Source: Terriglobales bacterium
Lineage (GTDB): Bacteria > Acidobacteriota > Terriglobia > Terriglobales > Acidobacteriaceae
Direction of reading: 5' to 3'
NCBI GenBank assembly: GCA_025936825.1
Contig: JAICSO010000001.1
Location: forward strand, 434,001 to 498,000
DNA: 64,000 nucleotides
Positions within the stretch are counted from its first letter, which is position 1, and each line of letters opens with the position of its first letter. Shown in pieces: positions 20,041 through 27,389 of this stretch. The notes beneath the pieces are model-generated. The model did no database searches. It saw nothing but the letters and a program-made list of their open reading frames with translations, and was not told the DNA's origin. Both the position numbers and the translations under genes were made by a program.

Positions 20041-20260
20041 CTGCGCGGCTCGCCTCAAGAGCGGCACCAACTTTTCTCTGCAGCTGCAACCAGCGATCAG
20101 ACTTTTCACGGAGTAATGCCGCTTCCGCACCACTGCCGGCACGCTCCAGCCGATCTGCCTCGATATAGCAGGTGACGTTTTTCACTAAGACTAACCGGAA
20201 GCGCTCTTCCAAAACGATCTGCCTGCGATCCAACGTCGAATCCTCCCGAAAATGCCCCAA
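20024..20260 (-). CDS. Possible small helical protein, unrecognised
   Basis: A 78-residue frame with charged, helix-forming composition (LDRRQIVLEERFRLVLVKN ... LREKSDRWLQLQRKVGAAL). It must start at TTG 20260, because no ATG is in frame and no convincing ribosome-binding site is present. Its C-terminus (AAAAKL) is supplied by the tandem-repeat region. The amphipathic pattern and low Cys content look more like coding sequence than the frames around it, but I know no family, and it could be chance. Confidence 0.35.
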   Translation of the reverse strand: MGHFREDSTLDRRQIVLEERFRLVLVKNVTCYIEADRLERAGSGAEAALLREKSDRWLQLQRKVGAALEASRAAAAKL

Positions 20261-20578
20261 CGCGGTTAAGTCATTGCTACAACTAAAGTTGCAGGACGGC
20301 TCTGAATCACCTCCGACCCAAACGCCGTCCCACTTGGCACTACACTGAGCGCTCCACCCCTGGAGCGCAATTGCGCCGCTTCGCTACCGCTTGAACCTGG
20401 CTGACGGGGGCTGAGCCGGCGGAATTTGGTGCCTCTGGGATGACAACAGTACTGCTGTATGTTGTGCATGTCAACAACTAATCACTATATATTGTATCGC
20501 CTTGAATCTACTGTATGAACGCCAGGTTAAAGCCTTCTTTTCCACAAACTTGCCCCAAATGGGCGGGTTCCGTCATGG
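20261..20578. other. Intergenic stretch without recognisable genes
   Basis: These 318 bases include a short palindrome (GCGCTCCACCCCTGGAGCGC near 20346) and an AT-rich segment near 20480-20500 (ACTATATATTGTAT) that could hold a minus-10-like sequence. I see no gene. Confidence 0.5.
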
Positions 20579-21076
20579 TCAGACGGGAAGGGTCACCTGC
20601 TCGCGAGGCGGTTGTATGCGGGCCAAAGCCCCAATTTTAGAGCCGGGGATTTCGGCACGGCTGAAGCCCTGCCCTCCCGATTCGTGCGCTCTCGATTCAT
20701 GCCATCTCGACGCATGACTTGCCGATGCGTGACTTGCCGATGCGTGCCCTGCCCGTCCGCACTCTTCCGGTCCATACGTTGACGGCACGTGCGTTCCTGC
20801 GTCGTGCTCTTCCCCTTTGTGTACTCCGCACTCCAAGCTGGTTCGCGGCGCGGTGGCAGTATGGCTGGGCATACTTTCAGGCAATTCCATGGCGATGTAC
20901 ACATCTTCAAAAATTTCGCGGCGTGAGATGCGCAGGCCTTCACGAGATTCAATGACGTAATCGCCGGGGCTGCCGTGGTGCTCGTGTCCGTTGGTGTCGG
21001 TGAATGTGAACGGCTCGTTCAATTGCCGGGCACGAACTACGAAACGGGTGCGGTAGGTTTTCCAATCGTCAGACAT
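20579..21076 (-). CDS. Small PGDY-motif protein with low-complexity tail
   Basis: 165 residues from ATG 21076, which has GGAG six bases upstream; the longer frame (21133) lacks such support. Residues 1-70 form a compact domain seen in many bacterial hypothetical proteins: RTRFVVRARQL, then HGSPGDYVIESREG, then RREIFEDVYIAM. The remaining 95 residues are His/Ser/Ala/Glu-rich and degenerate (GHASASHASASHASRWHES), encoded partly by two tandem copies of a 15-bp unit (GACTTGCCGATGCGT) near 20715-20745. The function is unknown. The tail may be an expansion rather than a fold, or the true stop may have been lost. Confidence 0.6.
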   Translation of the reverse strand: MSDDWKTYRTRFVVRARQLNEPFTFTDTNGHEHHGSPGDYVIESREGLRISRREIFEDVYIAMELPESMPSHTATAPRTSLECGVHKGEEHDAGTHVPSTYGPEECGRAGHASASHASASHASRWHESRAHESGGQGFSRAEIPGSKIGALARIQPPREQVTLPV

Positions 21077-21355
21077 CACTACTCCAAAATGCGGCTTTCG
21101 GCTGTCGGCTCTCGGCTCTCGGCTATACCGCAATATCTCGTCTTGCGTCGTTGGTCGTTGGTCCTTGGTCGTTGGCCCTGAACCGTGGCTGCAGAATTTC
21201 CTATGAAGTGATGTGAAAGTACGCGCTCGAGGCGAGGAGGGTCAATTGTGAAAGTGCTTCAGGAACAACTTTTCTGTGCGAAAAAGGGGCGAGACTCGCG
21301 GCTGAGTGTGCGAAGCGAAATGCCGTGACTGGCAAGGGTTTCGAAGGCAAAGAAT

Positions 21356-21382
21356 GGCGGGCAAAGGTGTCCGCCCCACGCG
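21356..21382 (+). repeat. Intergenic copy of the GC palindrome family
   Basis: GGCGGGCAAAGGTGTCCGCC followed by CCACGCG, the same core-plus-tail design as the element in nrdJ. Confidence 0.6.
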
Positions 21383-21489
21383 TTTCCAGATGTGGGACGC
21401 ATTATCCACATGTCAAGCACAGGAAATGCAAAGAGCAGGCTTTACGCGTCAGGCTTCAGGCGTCAGCAAAGCCACAACCGCCTCCACTC

Positions 21490-21526
21490 TGTCATTCTGA
21501 CGACCTCCGGTTCGAGGAATCTGCAG
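21490..21526 (+). repeat. Dispersed TGTCATTC...GAGGAATCTGC element, short copy
   Basis: Begins TGTCATTCTGACGAC and ends TTCGAGGAATCTGCAG; a shortened relative of 12536-12606. Confidence 0.55.
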
Positions 21527-21575
21527 TTAAAAGTTACGCATCCCAGGTAGCAAAATCGCCACACAGGAGGACACG

Positions 21576-21728
21576 ATGACCAAAGATCCAGTTTGCCTCA
21601 TGGACATTGATGAGGAGAAAGCCGAATACCGCTCGCAGTACGCCGGCCAGAAGTACTATTTCTGCTCGGACGCCTGCAAGGAATCTTTCGACAAGCAGCC
21701 GGAGAAGTACGCAAAGAACGCTGCGTGA
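21576..21728 (+). CDS. YHS-domain micro-protein
   Basis: A 50-residue protein, well supported despite its size. ATG 21576 has AGGAGG seven bases upstream. The sequence is a single YHS domain: DPVCLMDIDEEKAEYRSQY, then YYFCSDACKESFDKQPEKY. The conserved pieces are the D-P-V-C start, the C-x3-C pair and the final F-x-x-x-P-x-x-Y. YHS domains occur in heavy-metal ATPases and mercury or copper proteins, and a metal-handling role is the family-based guess. It stands alone between repeat-rich spacers. Confidence 0.85.
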   Translation: MTKDPVCLMDIDEEKAEYRSQYAGQKYYFCSDACKESFDKQPEKYAKNAA

Positions 21729-21764
21729 GTTTGGCTTGGCCTGCAAGACTCGGTTCCACTCTGA

Positions 21765-21843
21765 TGTCCCCACTTTTCGCAAGAAAGTTGAGAAGTGGGG
21801 CACCGCTCTTTAGAGCCGTAGAGAGCGGCGCATCCTGGCTGGG
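21765..21843 (+). repeat. Hairpin-GGCACC element, diverged copy D
   Basis: The stem CCCCACTTTTCGC / GAGAAGTGGGG is followed by GCACCGCTCTTTAG and GCATCCTGGCTGGG. The architecture matches copies A-C with a third, unrelated stem sequence; the 3' block is degraded. Confidence 0.5.
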
Positions 21844-21951
21844 TATCCGTGAGAAACGAACCGGAGGTTCACCTCTATCTCGGGTGATGTCGGGCGGCTT
21901 TTAAGTTGTAACAGGTCGTTCGGGGATTGATAATACGGACGTTAGTTGCTT

Positions 21952-22272
21952 ATGAAGTCCTTTAAGATAACATTCATGGTTCTGGGAGCGATCTTCACTG
22001 CGCTGTTCATTGCTACGTTGTGGGCCATGGTGCGAGACTTCAACCCGCAAAGGCAGACTGGCATTGGTGCAGTTGCGGGCGGTGTCTCAGGGCTCTTACT
22101 CTCACCCGTGTTCTGGGTCCTTGCTCCCCTGTTTTTCTTCTTTTTTCTGCGCATGAGCAAAGTCGGAAATGAAGCGGTCCGAATCCTGTTTTTTCTGGAT
22201 ACCAACGGTAGCGGCAACCAGCATCGGGCTCCTTTTTGTGGCGGGGTTGACATACCTTTTTCTGCATTTTAG
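21952..22272 (+). CDS. Small inner-membrane protein, unrecognised
   Basis: 106 residues from ATG 21952. Two hydrophobic segments are clear: residues 6-26 (ITFMVLGAIFTALFIATLWAM) and about 42-65 (GVSGLLLSPVFWVLAPLFFF), followed by a polar tail with one Cys. I recognise no family. No clear ribosome-binding site is present upstream, so the start is uncertain. Confidence 0.5.
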   Translation: MKSFKITFMVLGAIFTALFIATLWAMVRDFNPQRQTGIGAVAGGVSGLLLSPVFWVLAPLFFFFFLRMSKVGNEAVRILFFLDTNGSGNQHRAPFCGGVDIPFSAF

Positions 22273-22335
22273 GTACTAGTAAATCGACGAGGACGGGCGG
22301 GGGGGCCCGTGTCTCCAAGAATGCAGGACGGCAGC

Positions 22336-23754
22336 TCAAAGGCCTCGCAGAATTTCTTTTGCAGCGCGCTGCCCGCTGGCGATAGCGCCGTGGACGATGC
22401 CATTGAAGCCAGACGTGTCGGTGTGTTCGCCGGCGAAGAAGAGCGTGTTCGCCAGAGGCACGGCAAGTGTGGCCTGGCAGCCTTCGCCTCCGGTTTTCAC
22501 ATAGCTGTAGGCGCCGCGCGAGAACGGGTCATTGTCCCAGTTATGGAGATAGGCGGCGTTCAGTTCGGAGTTGAGATGTGCTTTTTCCAGGCCGAGGAGG
22601 CTGGCAAGAGATTCAAGGGCCTTATCGACGATGCGGCCATCGGTCATTCCCACCATGCGCTCAGCGCAATGTGCAGGAGACCATCCAGTGATCATCGGCA
22701 GGTGTTCAGGCATCTGCGTCCACCAGGTAAGAAAATATTCGTCGTGTGAGAAGAGGAAGCTCAGGTTGGAAAGACCACTAGTTGCACCTGGCTTGTTGTC
22801 GGACAAGAATGTCCGACCCACACGAACCCACGGAGCTTCACGAAAACACAATGTCACGCGGAGAACTTTTCCCATAACCAACTGATGCAGCGCATGTAAT
22901 TTGTCACTTGGTAGTTCGGGGTCAAAGCGAAAATTCGTACGCGTTTGCAAGACTCCGAGCGGCAACGTGACTAGCGCCCGTGGAGCTTCGAAAATTTCGT
23001 TTCCATGCGGAGTCAGTGCTTCGATCTTCACTGTGCCTTCGCGCCACTGGATATTTCGGACGACGGTGTTCAAATGAATGGCCACGTGAACTGACGGAGC
23101 CTGGATGGTTGACGGAACCGTCGAGGTTTGCTCGACCGGGCGGACGAGGGCGTCCGCCCCTACGTGTTTTGTTCTGAGATCAAGGTCCTTCACGAAGACA
23201 TTCAGTAATTCCTGATAGCCACCCACAATGCGGAAGGCGCGGTCGCCTTCAATCTGGTGTTCGGCATCCTGACCGTGCGCGAGCCAATGCACGCTCACGT
23301 CTTCAGCATTGGCAGCATTGAATCCCGTGACGTAGCGTGTTGCCCAGTCTTTGGCTTCGGCGTGGTCGTCACCAGGAAAACGGCGAGCCAAGAAATCAAG
23401 GAATGATTCGTCGGGGTATTTGTCATCCATCGCGGAAAGAATCTCGTCGGCCTTGGAAAAGAAGTCGCATTTCTCGAGTTTCTGATCGATGGAGCACCAG
23501 AGATCGCCTTCGACTTCGTTGACCTTGAGGTTATGTTGCTGCAGCGGCAGCCAAATTTCCGGAGCTAGGCCGTGCACAAATTCCGCGCCGAGTTCGATGG
23601 GATGGTTCAGTGTCGGATCTTGTTGTGTGAAGATGCGTCCGCCGATGCGATCGCGAGCCTCAAGGATCTCGACCGCAATCCCCGCGCGCGTGAGGTCCAG
23701 CGCCGCGGCGAGACCGGAGATCCCCGCGCCGATCACAATGATGTCAGGAGCCAT
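22336..23754 (-). CDS. FAD-dependent amine oxidase (flavin monoamine oxidase family)
   Basis: This 472-residue protein has an N-terminal Rossmann FAD-binding motif (IIVIGAGISGLAAALDL), then EARDRIGGRIFT, and the C-terminal FAD-binding block LFFAGEHTDTSGFNGIVHGAI. It lacks an evident signal peptide. The family oxidises primary or polyamines to aldehydes with release of hydrogen peroxide; the substrate is unknown. Two segments look inserted. Residues about 192-211 (HVGADALVRPVEQTS) come from the same palindromic element found in nrdJ, and about 310-320 (RVGRTFLSDNK) come from a shorter palindrome. Both keep the frame. The gene is flanked by repeat-rich spacers. Confidence 0.85.
   Translation of the reverse strand: MAPDIIVIGAGISGLAAALDLTRAGIAVEILEARDRIGGRIFTQQDPTLNHPIELGAEFVHGLAPEIWLPLQQHNLKVNEVEGDLWCSIDQKLEKCDFFSKADEILSAMDDKYPDESFLDFLARRFPGDDHAEAKDWATRYVTGFNAANAEDVSVHWLAHGQDAEHQIEGDRAFRIVGGYQELLNVFVKDLDLRTKHVGADALVRPVEQTSTVPSTIQAPSVHVAIHLNTVVRNIQWREGTVKIEALTPHGNEIFEAPRALVTLPLGVLQTRTNFRFDPELPSDKLHALHQLVMGKVLRVTLCFREAPWVRVGRTFLSDNKPGATSGLSNLSFLFSHDEYFLTWWTQMPEHLPMITGWSPAHCAERMVGMTDGRIVDKALESLASLLGLEKAHLNSELNAAYLHNWDNDPFSRGAYSYVKTGGEGCQATLAVPLANTLFFAGEHTDTSGFNGIVHGAIASGQRAAKEILRGL
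22795..22823 (-). repeat. Short palindrome inside the amine oxidase gene
   Basis: TGTCGGACAAGAATGTCCGA followed by CCCACACGA: hairpin GTCGGACA / TGTCCGAC plus the CCCACxxG tail seen in the longer elements. It encodes RVGRTFLSDNK in-frame. Confidence 0.6.
23122..23180 (-). repeat. Palindromic element inserted in-frame in the amine oxidase gene
   Basis: CGAGGTTTGCTCG hairpin, then GGGCGGACG / CGTCCGCCC (23138-23159), then CTACGTGTTTTGTTCTGA. It aligns with 17861-17925 in nrdJ over its full length. Confidence 0.8.
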
Positions 23755-24244
23755 TGCGATTTAGATGCGGGTGCCGTCCCCTTCGACGCGCTTCGCTCGC
23801 TCAGGGCAGGCTCTGCGGGTCTCGGGGGGCATAATCCCATCCATCGCCGCGCTGGCGAGTCTGTGTGAGAACTCTTCTTCGCTCCTCCGTAGCTCACTCT
23901 TTCCCGTGTCTACCCCGGGGCTCACGCTGCCCGGCTATTCTTGCGCCGCTCCGCGGCTGTGAAATGTGAATCGGTTCCACTGCAACCGGGAGAGCCGAGT
24001 TCTCATGAAGACTGTGACGTGCTGGGCTAATTAGGTGCCGCGCCTGCGGAGTTGGATACGTGTTTGCGAAGCAAATGCGATGATCAATTTAGAAAAGCAG
24101 GTTCCTCGACTACGCAGGACTATCGCGGGCGAATCGTCCTGCTTCGCCCGGAATGACATAGCAATAATGTGAACGCTTTGGGCATGAGCGAAGTCGTGCC
24201 TCTCCGGTCGTGCCTTTGCGACAACTCCGATGTAAGTTAGAGGA
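23755..24244. other. Palindrome-rich intergenic region
   Basis: These 490 bases separate the divergent amine oxidase and acetyltransferase genes. They hold short palindromes (CCCCGGGGCTCACGC, GCCGCTCCGCGGC near 23944) and an inverted TGTCATTCC element at 24091-24159. No gene is seen; promoters for both neighbours are expected but not located. Confidence 0.55.
24091..24159 (-). repeat. Dispersed TGTCATTCCGGGCG...GAGGAACCTGC element, inverted
   Basis: On the minus strand it starts ATGTCATTCCGGGCGAAGC and ends GTCGAGGAACCTGCTTTT, matching 12536-12606 at both ends. An internal hairpin is formed by GCAGGAC and its complement. Confidence 0.65.
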
Positions 24245-24883
24245 ATGCAACTGCTGCGCGTGACAGATTGGAACTCGCGGTTGTACGCCGAGGCGGTCGC
24301 GATCCTGCGTGAGGCGATTGCGCGGGAAACGCAGTTGCCGGCGCAGCGGTTTTCTGACCTGCTCAGCGGCGGGAGATATCGGCTCTTCGCGTATGCGGAA
24401 GGCGATGCCGTCTGGGGTGTAGCTCTAGTGTATTTCTCAGATGAGCTGCGATTTGCCTGGCTCGACTACTTTGCGATCCGGTCCGATCTGCGCGGTCGGG
24501 GACTGGGGAGTGATCTCTTTCGCGGAATCGTACAAATGGCGATTGAACAAAAGCCCCAGCCTCACTGGTTGCTCTTTGAAGTCGACGACGATTACGAAGG
24601 CGACCTACAGCGCGAGTCTGACTGCAAACGACGAGTGAAATTTTACAGGCGGCTGGGTGCGCGGCTGCTGGAAAACGTCCCATACAAATTCCCCAGCGCG
24701 GCTGCGGAGCCGATTCGCATGCGACTGATGGCATATCAGCTTCGTCCCGACGCAACGCTGGCGACGAACGATCTCAAGTGCATTGTGGCGGAAATTTTCT
24801 CGAACATTCATGGACGGGGGAGCGATGACGAGCTATTACGCTGGTTCCAGCAGAATCTGCCAGACACGGTTGAGATGAAATAA
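24245..24883 (+). CDS. GNAT-family N-acetyltransferase
   Basis: This 212-residue single-domain acetyltransferase has the acetyl-CoA loop RSDLRGRGLGSDLF at about residues 79-92, preceded by the hydrophobic strand RFAWLDYFAI and followed by WLLFEVDDDYEGD. The final 60 residues (YKFPSAAAEPIRMRLMAYQL onward) extend the fold. The substrate is unknown. The short distance to the upstream repeats and the weak ribosome-binding site leave a small uncertainty about the start. The stop is followed directly by an inverted repeat of CACAGAGG type. Confidence 0.8.
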   Translation: MQLLRVTDWNSRLYAEAVAILREAIARETQLPAQRFSDLLSGGRYRLFAYAEGDAVWGVALVYFSDELRFAWLDYFAIRSDLRGRGLGSDLFRGIVQMAIEQKPQPHWLLFEVDDDYEGDLQRESDCKRRVKFYRRLGARLLENVPYKFPSAAAEPIRMRLMAYQLRPDATLATNDLKCIVAEIFSNIHGRGSDDELLRWFQQNLPDTVEMK

Positions 24884-24888
24884 AAAAG

Positions 24889-25002
24889 CTCTGTGGCGTT
24901 CCTCTCTGAGACATTTGTGCTCCTCTGTGTGAGGGTTTGAAAGAAAACGCAAAAGCTACCACAGAGGACACCGAGGTACACAGAGGAACGCCACAGAGGA
25001 AA
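24889..25002. repeat. CACAGAGG-word inverted repeat, copy 1
   Basis: The left arm CTCTGTGGCGTTCCTCT (24889) and the right arm AGAGGAACGCCACAGAG (ending about 25000) are near-perfect complements. Both arms are internally reiterated (CCTCTGTG words). It immediately follows the acetyltransferase gene and closely resembles 60843-60975. Confidence 0.75.
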
Positions 25003-25040
25003 CTAGGAAATTCAAAGGAAGTGTGCTCGAAGCTGAAACT

Positions 25041-25070
25041 GACGCGGGCACGAGTGCCCGCGCCACACTA
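25041..25070 (+). repeat. Intergenic copy of the GC palindrome family
   Basis: GCGGGCACGAGTGCCCGC followed by GCCACACTAG; core and tail as in the coding copies. Confidence 0.6.
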
Positions 25071-25155
25071 GCTAACCAAAAAGGCGGGGGAGGGCGCCCA
25101 TTCGGCTCCCTCCCGCCGGTCGGTCGCTCAGGGCAGGCCCGCCCCACACATGAGA

Positions 25156-25776
25156 CTACTTCCCTGACTTGAACGCCTCGTAACGCCGATTCACTTCGTC
25201 CCAATTGACGACGTTCCACCACGCCGCCAGATACTCGGGACGGCGATTGTTGTACTTCAGGTAGTAGGCGTGCTCCCAAACGTCGTTGCCCATGATCGGG
25301 TATAGGCCTTGCGACATTGGATTGTCCTGGTTGGGCGTGCTGAGGATCTGAACGTCGCCGCCTTTCTTACCTGCGAGCCAGACCCATCCGCTACCGAACT
25401 GCTTGGCGCCGGCGTCGTTGAACTTGGTTTTGAAATCATTGAAGCTGCCGAAAGTCTTGTTGATCGCCTCGGCGACCGCGCCGCTGGGATCGCCGCCACC
25501 CTGGGGCTTCATGATTTTCCAGAACATGGTGTGATTGACGTGGCCGCCGCCATTGTTGCGAACGGCCGTGCGGATGTCTTCAGGAACGGCATTGAGGTCG
25601 CGAATCAGATCTTCTGCGCTCTTCGACTGCAGGTTGGGATGCTTCTCCAGAGCGGCGTTCAGGTTCTTCACGTACGCACCGTGATGCATGTCGTGGTGCA
25701 GTTTCATCGTCTGCGTGTCGATCACCGCGTCGAGGGCGGAATAGTCATACGGCAAAGGGGGTAATTCATGCGCCAT
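25156..25776 (-). CDS. sodA: Fe/Mn superoxide dismutase
   Basis: This 206-residue cytoplasmic enzyme dismutates superoxide to oxygen and hydrogen peroxide. The four metal ligands are recognisable: His in [12 protein letters not shown], His in [11 protein letters not shown], and Asp/His in [12 protein letters not shown]. The length and domain order are normal, and no export signal is present. ATG 25776 has GGAGGAAG upstream. Sequence alone does not settle iron versus manganese; the Mn-type symbol is provisional. It is monocistronic. Confidence 0.93.
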   Translation of the reverse strand: MAHELPPLPYDYSALDAVIDTQTMKLHHDMHHGAYVKNLNAALEKHPNLQSKSAEDLIRDLNAVPEDIRTAVRNNGGGHVNHTMFWKIMKPQGGGDPSGAVAEAINKTFGSFNDFKTKFNDAGAKQFGSGWVWLAGKKGGDVQILSTPNQDNPMSQGLYPIMGNDVWEHAYYLKYNNRRPEYLAAWWNVVNWDEVNRRYEAFKSGK

Positions 25777-25962
25777 TGGAAATCTTCCTCCGTAGTTGCT
25801 GGTTGTTGGTTCCTAAGATGCCAAACTCATGTTGAGCGAATATTGCTTCGTTTCTCAAAAACAGCGAGAACTCCTGCGGGTGCTTGAACGAGCACCACGG
25901 CAGAAAACGCGCGGGACGAAATTCCCACGAAGAAGCAGTCTTATTTTACTTCTCTTTGAGTT

Positions 25963-26562
25963 TTACTTCTCTTTGCGGAGGAACTCGCCACTGGTCGCGT
26001 CGATGTCATTGGTGAGCTTGGCATCGGCGCCGGTGCCGCCGTACATGACGTGCCAGACAAGATTGTTGCCGCTGTGGTTCCAATCGAGCCGGTAGAGGAC
26101 GGGTGTGTCAGGCTTCTTTTGCAGGATCTCTTCCCCGCCGTGCTTTTGGGAAATTTCGAAAGCCTTGTCGGAGTCTATCTTCAGAAACTGCATGTCGAAG
26201 GTGTTGGTAGGCGTGAATGACGTGTCTTGCGTGCCCTGGGTGACACCGCACGAGGGAGCGTCTGGGGCGTCAATGCCGGACCAAGTATACGGCTTGGAAG
26301 TGTGGATAGTGGCAGAGACAAAGGAAGCGCTCCAGACTACGGCTTTGCCGTCGTGACCTTTGTTGTCGCCGACAACGCCAGACTGCAACTGATAGGGGCG
26401 GACGTCCGGAGCCCAGCCACGAGCGGTCACATAGAGCTTCTGGAAGGCGCTGCGTCCGGTGAGCAGTTCGGGAGGCTCGGCTTTGGTGGCCGGCTGGGGC
26501 GACGGCGAAGTGCAGCCCGAAATGACTGCCAGGGACAGCAATATGAGCGCGAGCCGTTTCAT
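25963..26562 (-). CDS. Lipoprotein of unknown function
   Basis: 199 residues with a typical lipoprotein signal: ALILLSLAVISGC, lipobox ISGC, acylated Cys at residue 17. The mature domain begins GRSAFQKLYVTARGWAPDVRPYQ and ends in a beta-rich region (LYRLDWNHSGNNLVWHVMYG ... IDATSGEFL) reminiscent of PepSY-like periplasmic domains; that likeness is tentative. GGAAGGAA precedes the ATG. An inverted repeat (26635-26688) separates it from the coiled-coil gene upstream. Confidence 0.7.
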   Translation of the reverse strand: MKRLALILLSLAVISGCTSPSPQPATKAEPPELLTGRSAFQKLYVTARGWAPDVRPYQLQSGVVGDNKGHDGKAVVWSASFVSATIHTSKPYTWSGIDAPDAPSCGVTQGTQDTSFTPTNTFDMQFLKIDSDKAFEISQKHGGEEILQKKPDTPVLYRLDWNHSGNNLVWHVMYGGTGADAKLTNDIDATSGEFLRKEK

Positions 26563-26634
26563 TCTGTTCCTTCCAAATTATCCGACAAGTTCAGAATATT
26601 TTATTGGAAATCGAATCGAAGAAAATTTAGTTTT

Positions 26635-26688
26635 CAGTTGCCAGTTCCCAGTCGATTTCATCTTGCTGAAACTGGGAGCCGGCAACTG
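26635..26688. repeat. Reiterated-word inverted repeat (CAGTTGCCAGTTCCCAG)
   Basis: The left arm CAGTTGCCAGTTCCCAG and the complement of the right arm, CAGTTGCCGGCTCCCAG, match at 15 of 17 positions, with a 20-base loop. Located between two minus-strand genes. Confidence 0.65.
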
Positions 26689-26707
26689 CGAACCGAGAAC
26701 TTGTTTT

Positions 26708-27355
26708 CTACTGCTGCCGATCAGTCACGGAGTTCGGAGCACCGTCTTTGCGAGCGTCATCTTGCATCTCACTCAGCTTTGCCTTTGCATCGTCCAATTC
26801 TTTCTGTTTGTCGGCGATCTTCTGCTTGTAATCCGCATCGTCCTTGGCGAAGCCGGTAGGATTTTGCGCGCGATTGGCGGTGTTGGCGTAAAACTCGGAT
26901 GACTTCACGCGGTATTCGCGCTGCAAAAGATCGAGTTCGTGCGCCAGGCTCGTTACTTTGCCGGATTGGCCATCTAGCTTTTGCTTCCAGGCGTCGACGG
27001 CCTCCTTGCGATCGCTGGCGGATTGACCTGCTTTGATCTCGGGATCTTTCTTTTCATCTTTCTTGTCATCACCGGCAGCTGGGGCGGCGGTACTCGCATC
27101 TTTGGGCTGGGCGGCGGCTGCGGAGTCTGTAGCGGGAGCAGCGGGAGCGCTTCCGACTACGCTGATCGAACTGTTCGCTGGCATATTGTCGTTGTCATAG
27201 ACCTTCTTCTGGTCCGTTGGGGGCGCACCCCTCGACTTCTTGAGGGCGCGTGCGTAGTTACCCAACGATTCCTGCGAACTCTGCGCGACGGCGACACCGG
27301 CGCAGACTGAGGAGGAAAGCAAAACAATCAACGAGAATCGAAACACGCGGTTCAT
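26708..27355 (-). CDS. Exported coiled-coil protein
   Basis: 215 residues from ATG 27355 (GGGAG five bases upstream; a start at 27367 is also possible). A signal peptide (FSLIVLLSSSVCAGVAVAQ) is followed by an Ala/Pro-rich low-complexity linker and a C-terminal coiled coil (VTSLAHELDLLQREYRVKS ... ADKQKELDDAKAKLSEMQ). No enzyme motif is present. It follows the PAS-domain gene by 34 bases, in the same direction as the prepilin peptidase, so a cell-envelope or pilus-linked role is conceivable, but this is inference. Confidence 0.7.
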   Translation of the reverse strand: MNRVFRFSLIVLLSSSVCAGVAVAQSSQESLGNYARALKKSRGAPPTDQKKVYDNDNMPANSSISVVGSAPAAPATDSAAAAQPKDASTAAPAAGDDKKDEKKDPEIKAGQSASDRKEAVDAWKQKLDGQSGKVTSLAHELDLLQREYRVKSSEFYANTANRAQNPTGFAKDDADYKQKIADKQKELDDAKAKLSEMQDDARKDGAPNSVTDRQQ

Positions 27356-27389
27356 AGATGCTCCCATCTGTCCTCGAAGGACTTGAATC

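Larger units (their letters stand above)
21077..21575. other. Intergenic region with short reiterated words and repeats
   Basis: These 499 bases contain reiterations of GGCTCTCGGCT and CGTTGGTCGTTGG (21105-21178), one GC palindrome (21356-21382) and one TGTCATTC element (21490-21526). No supported gene other than the YHS protein that follows. Confidence 0.55.
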
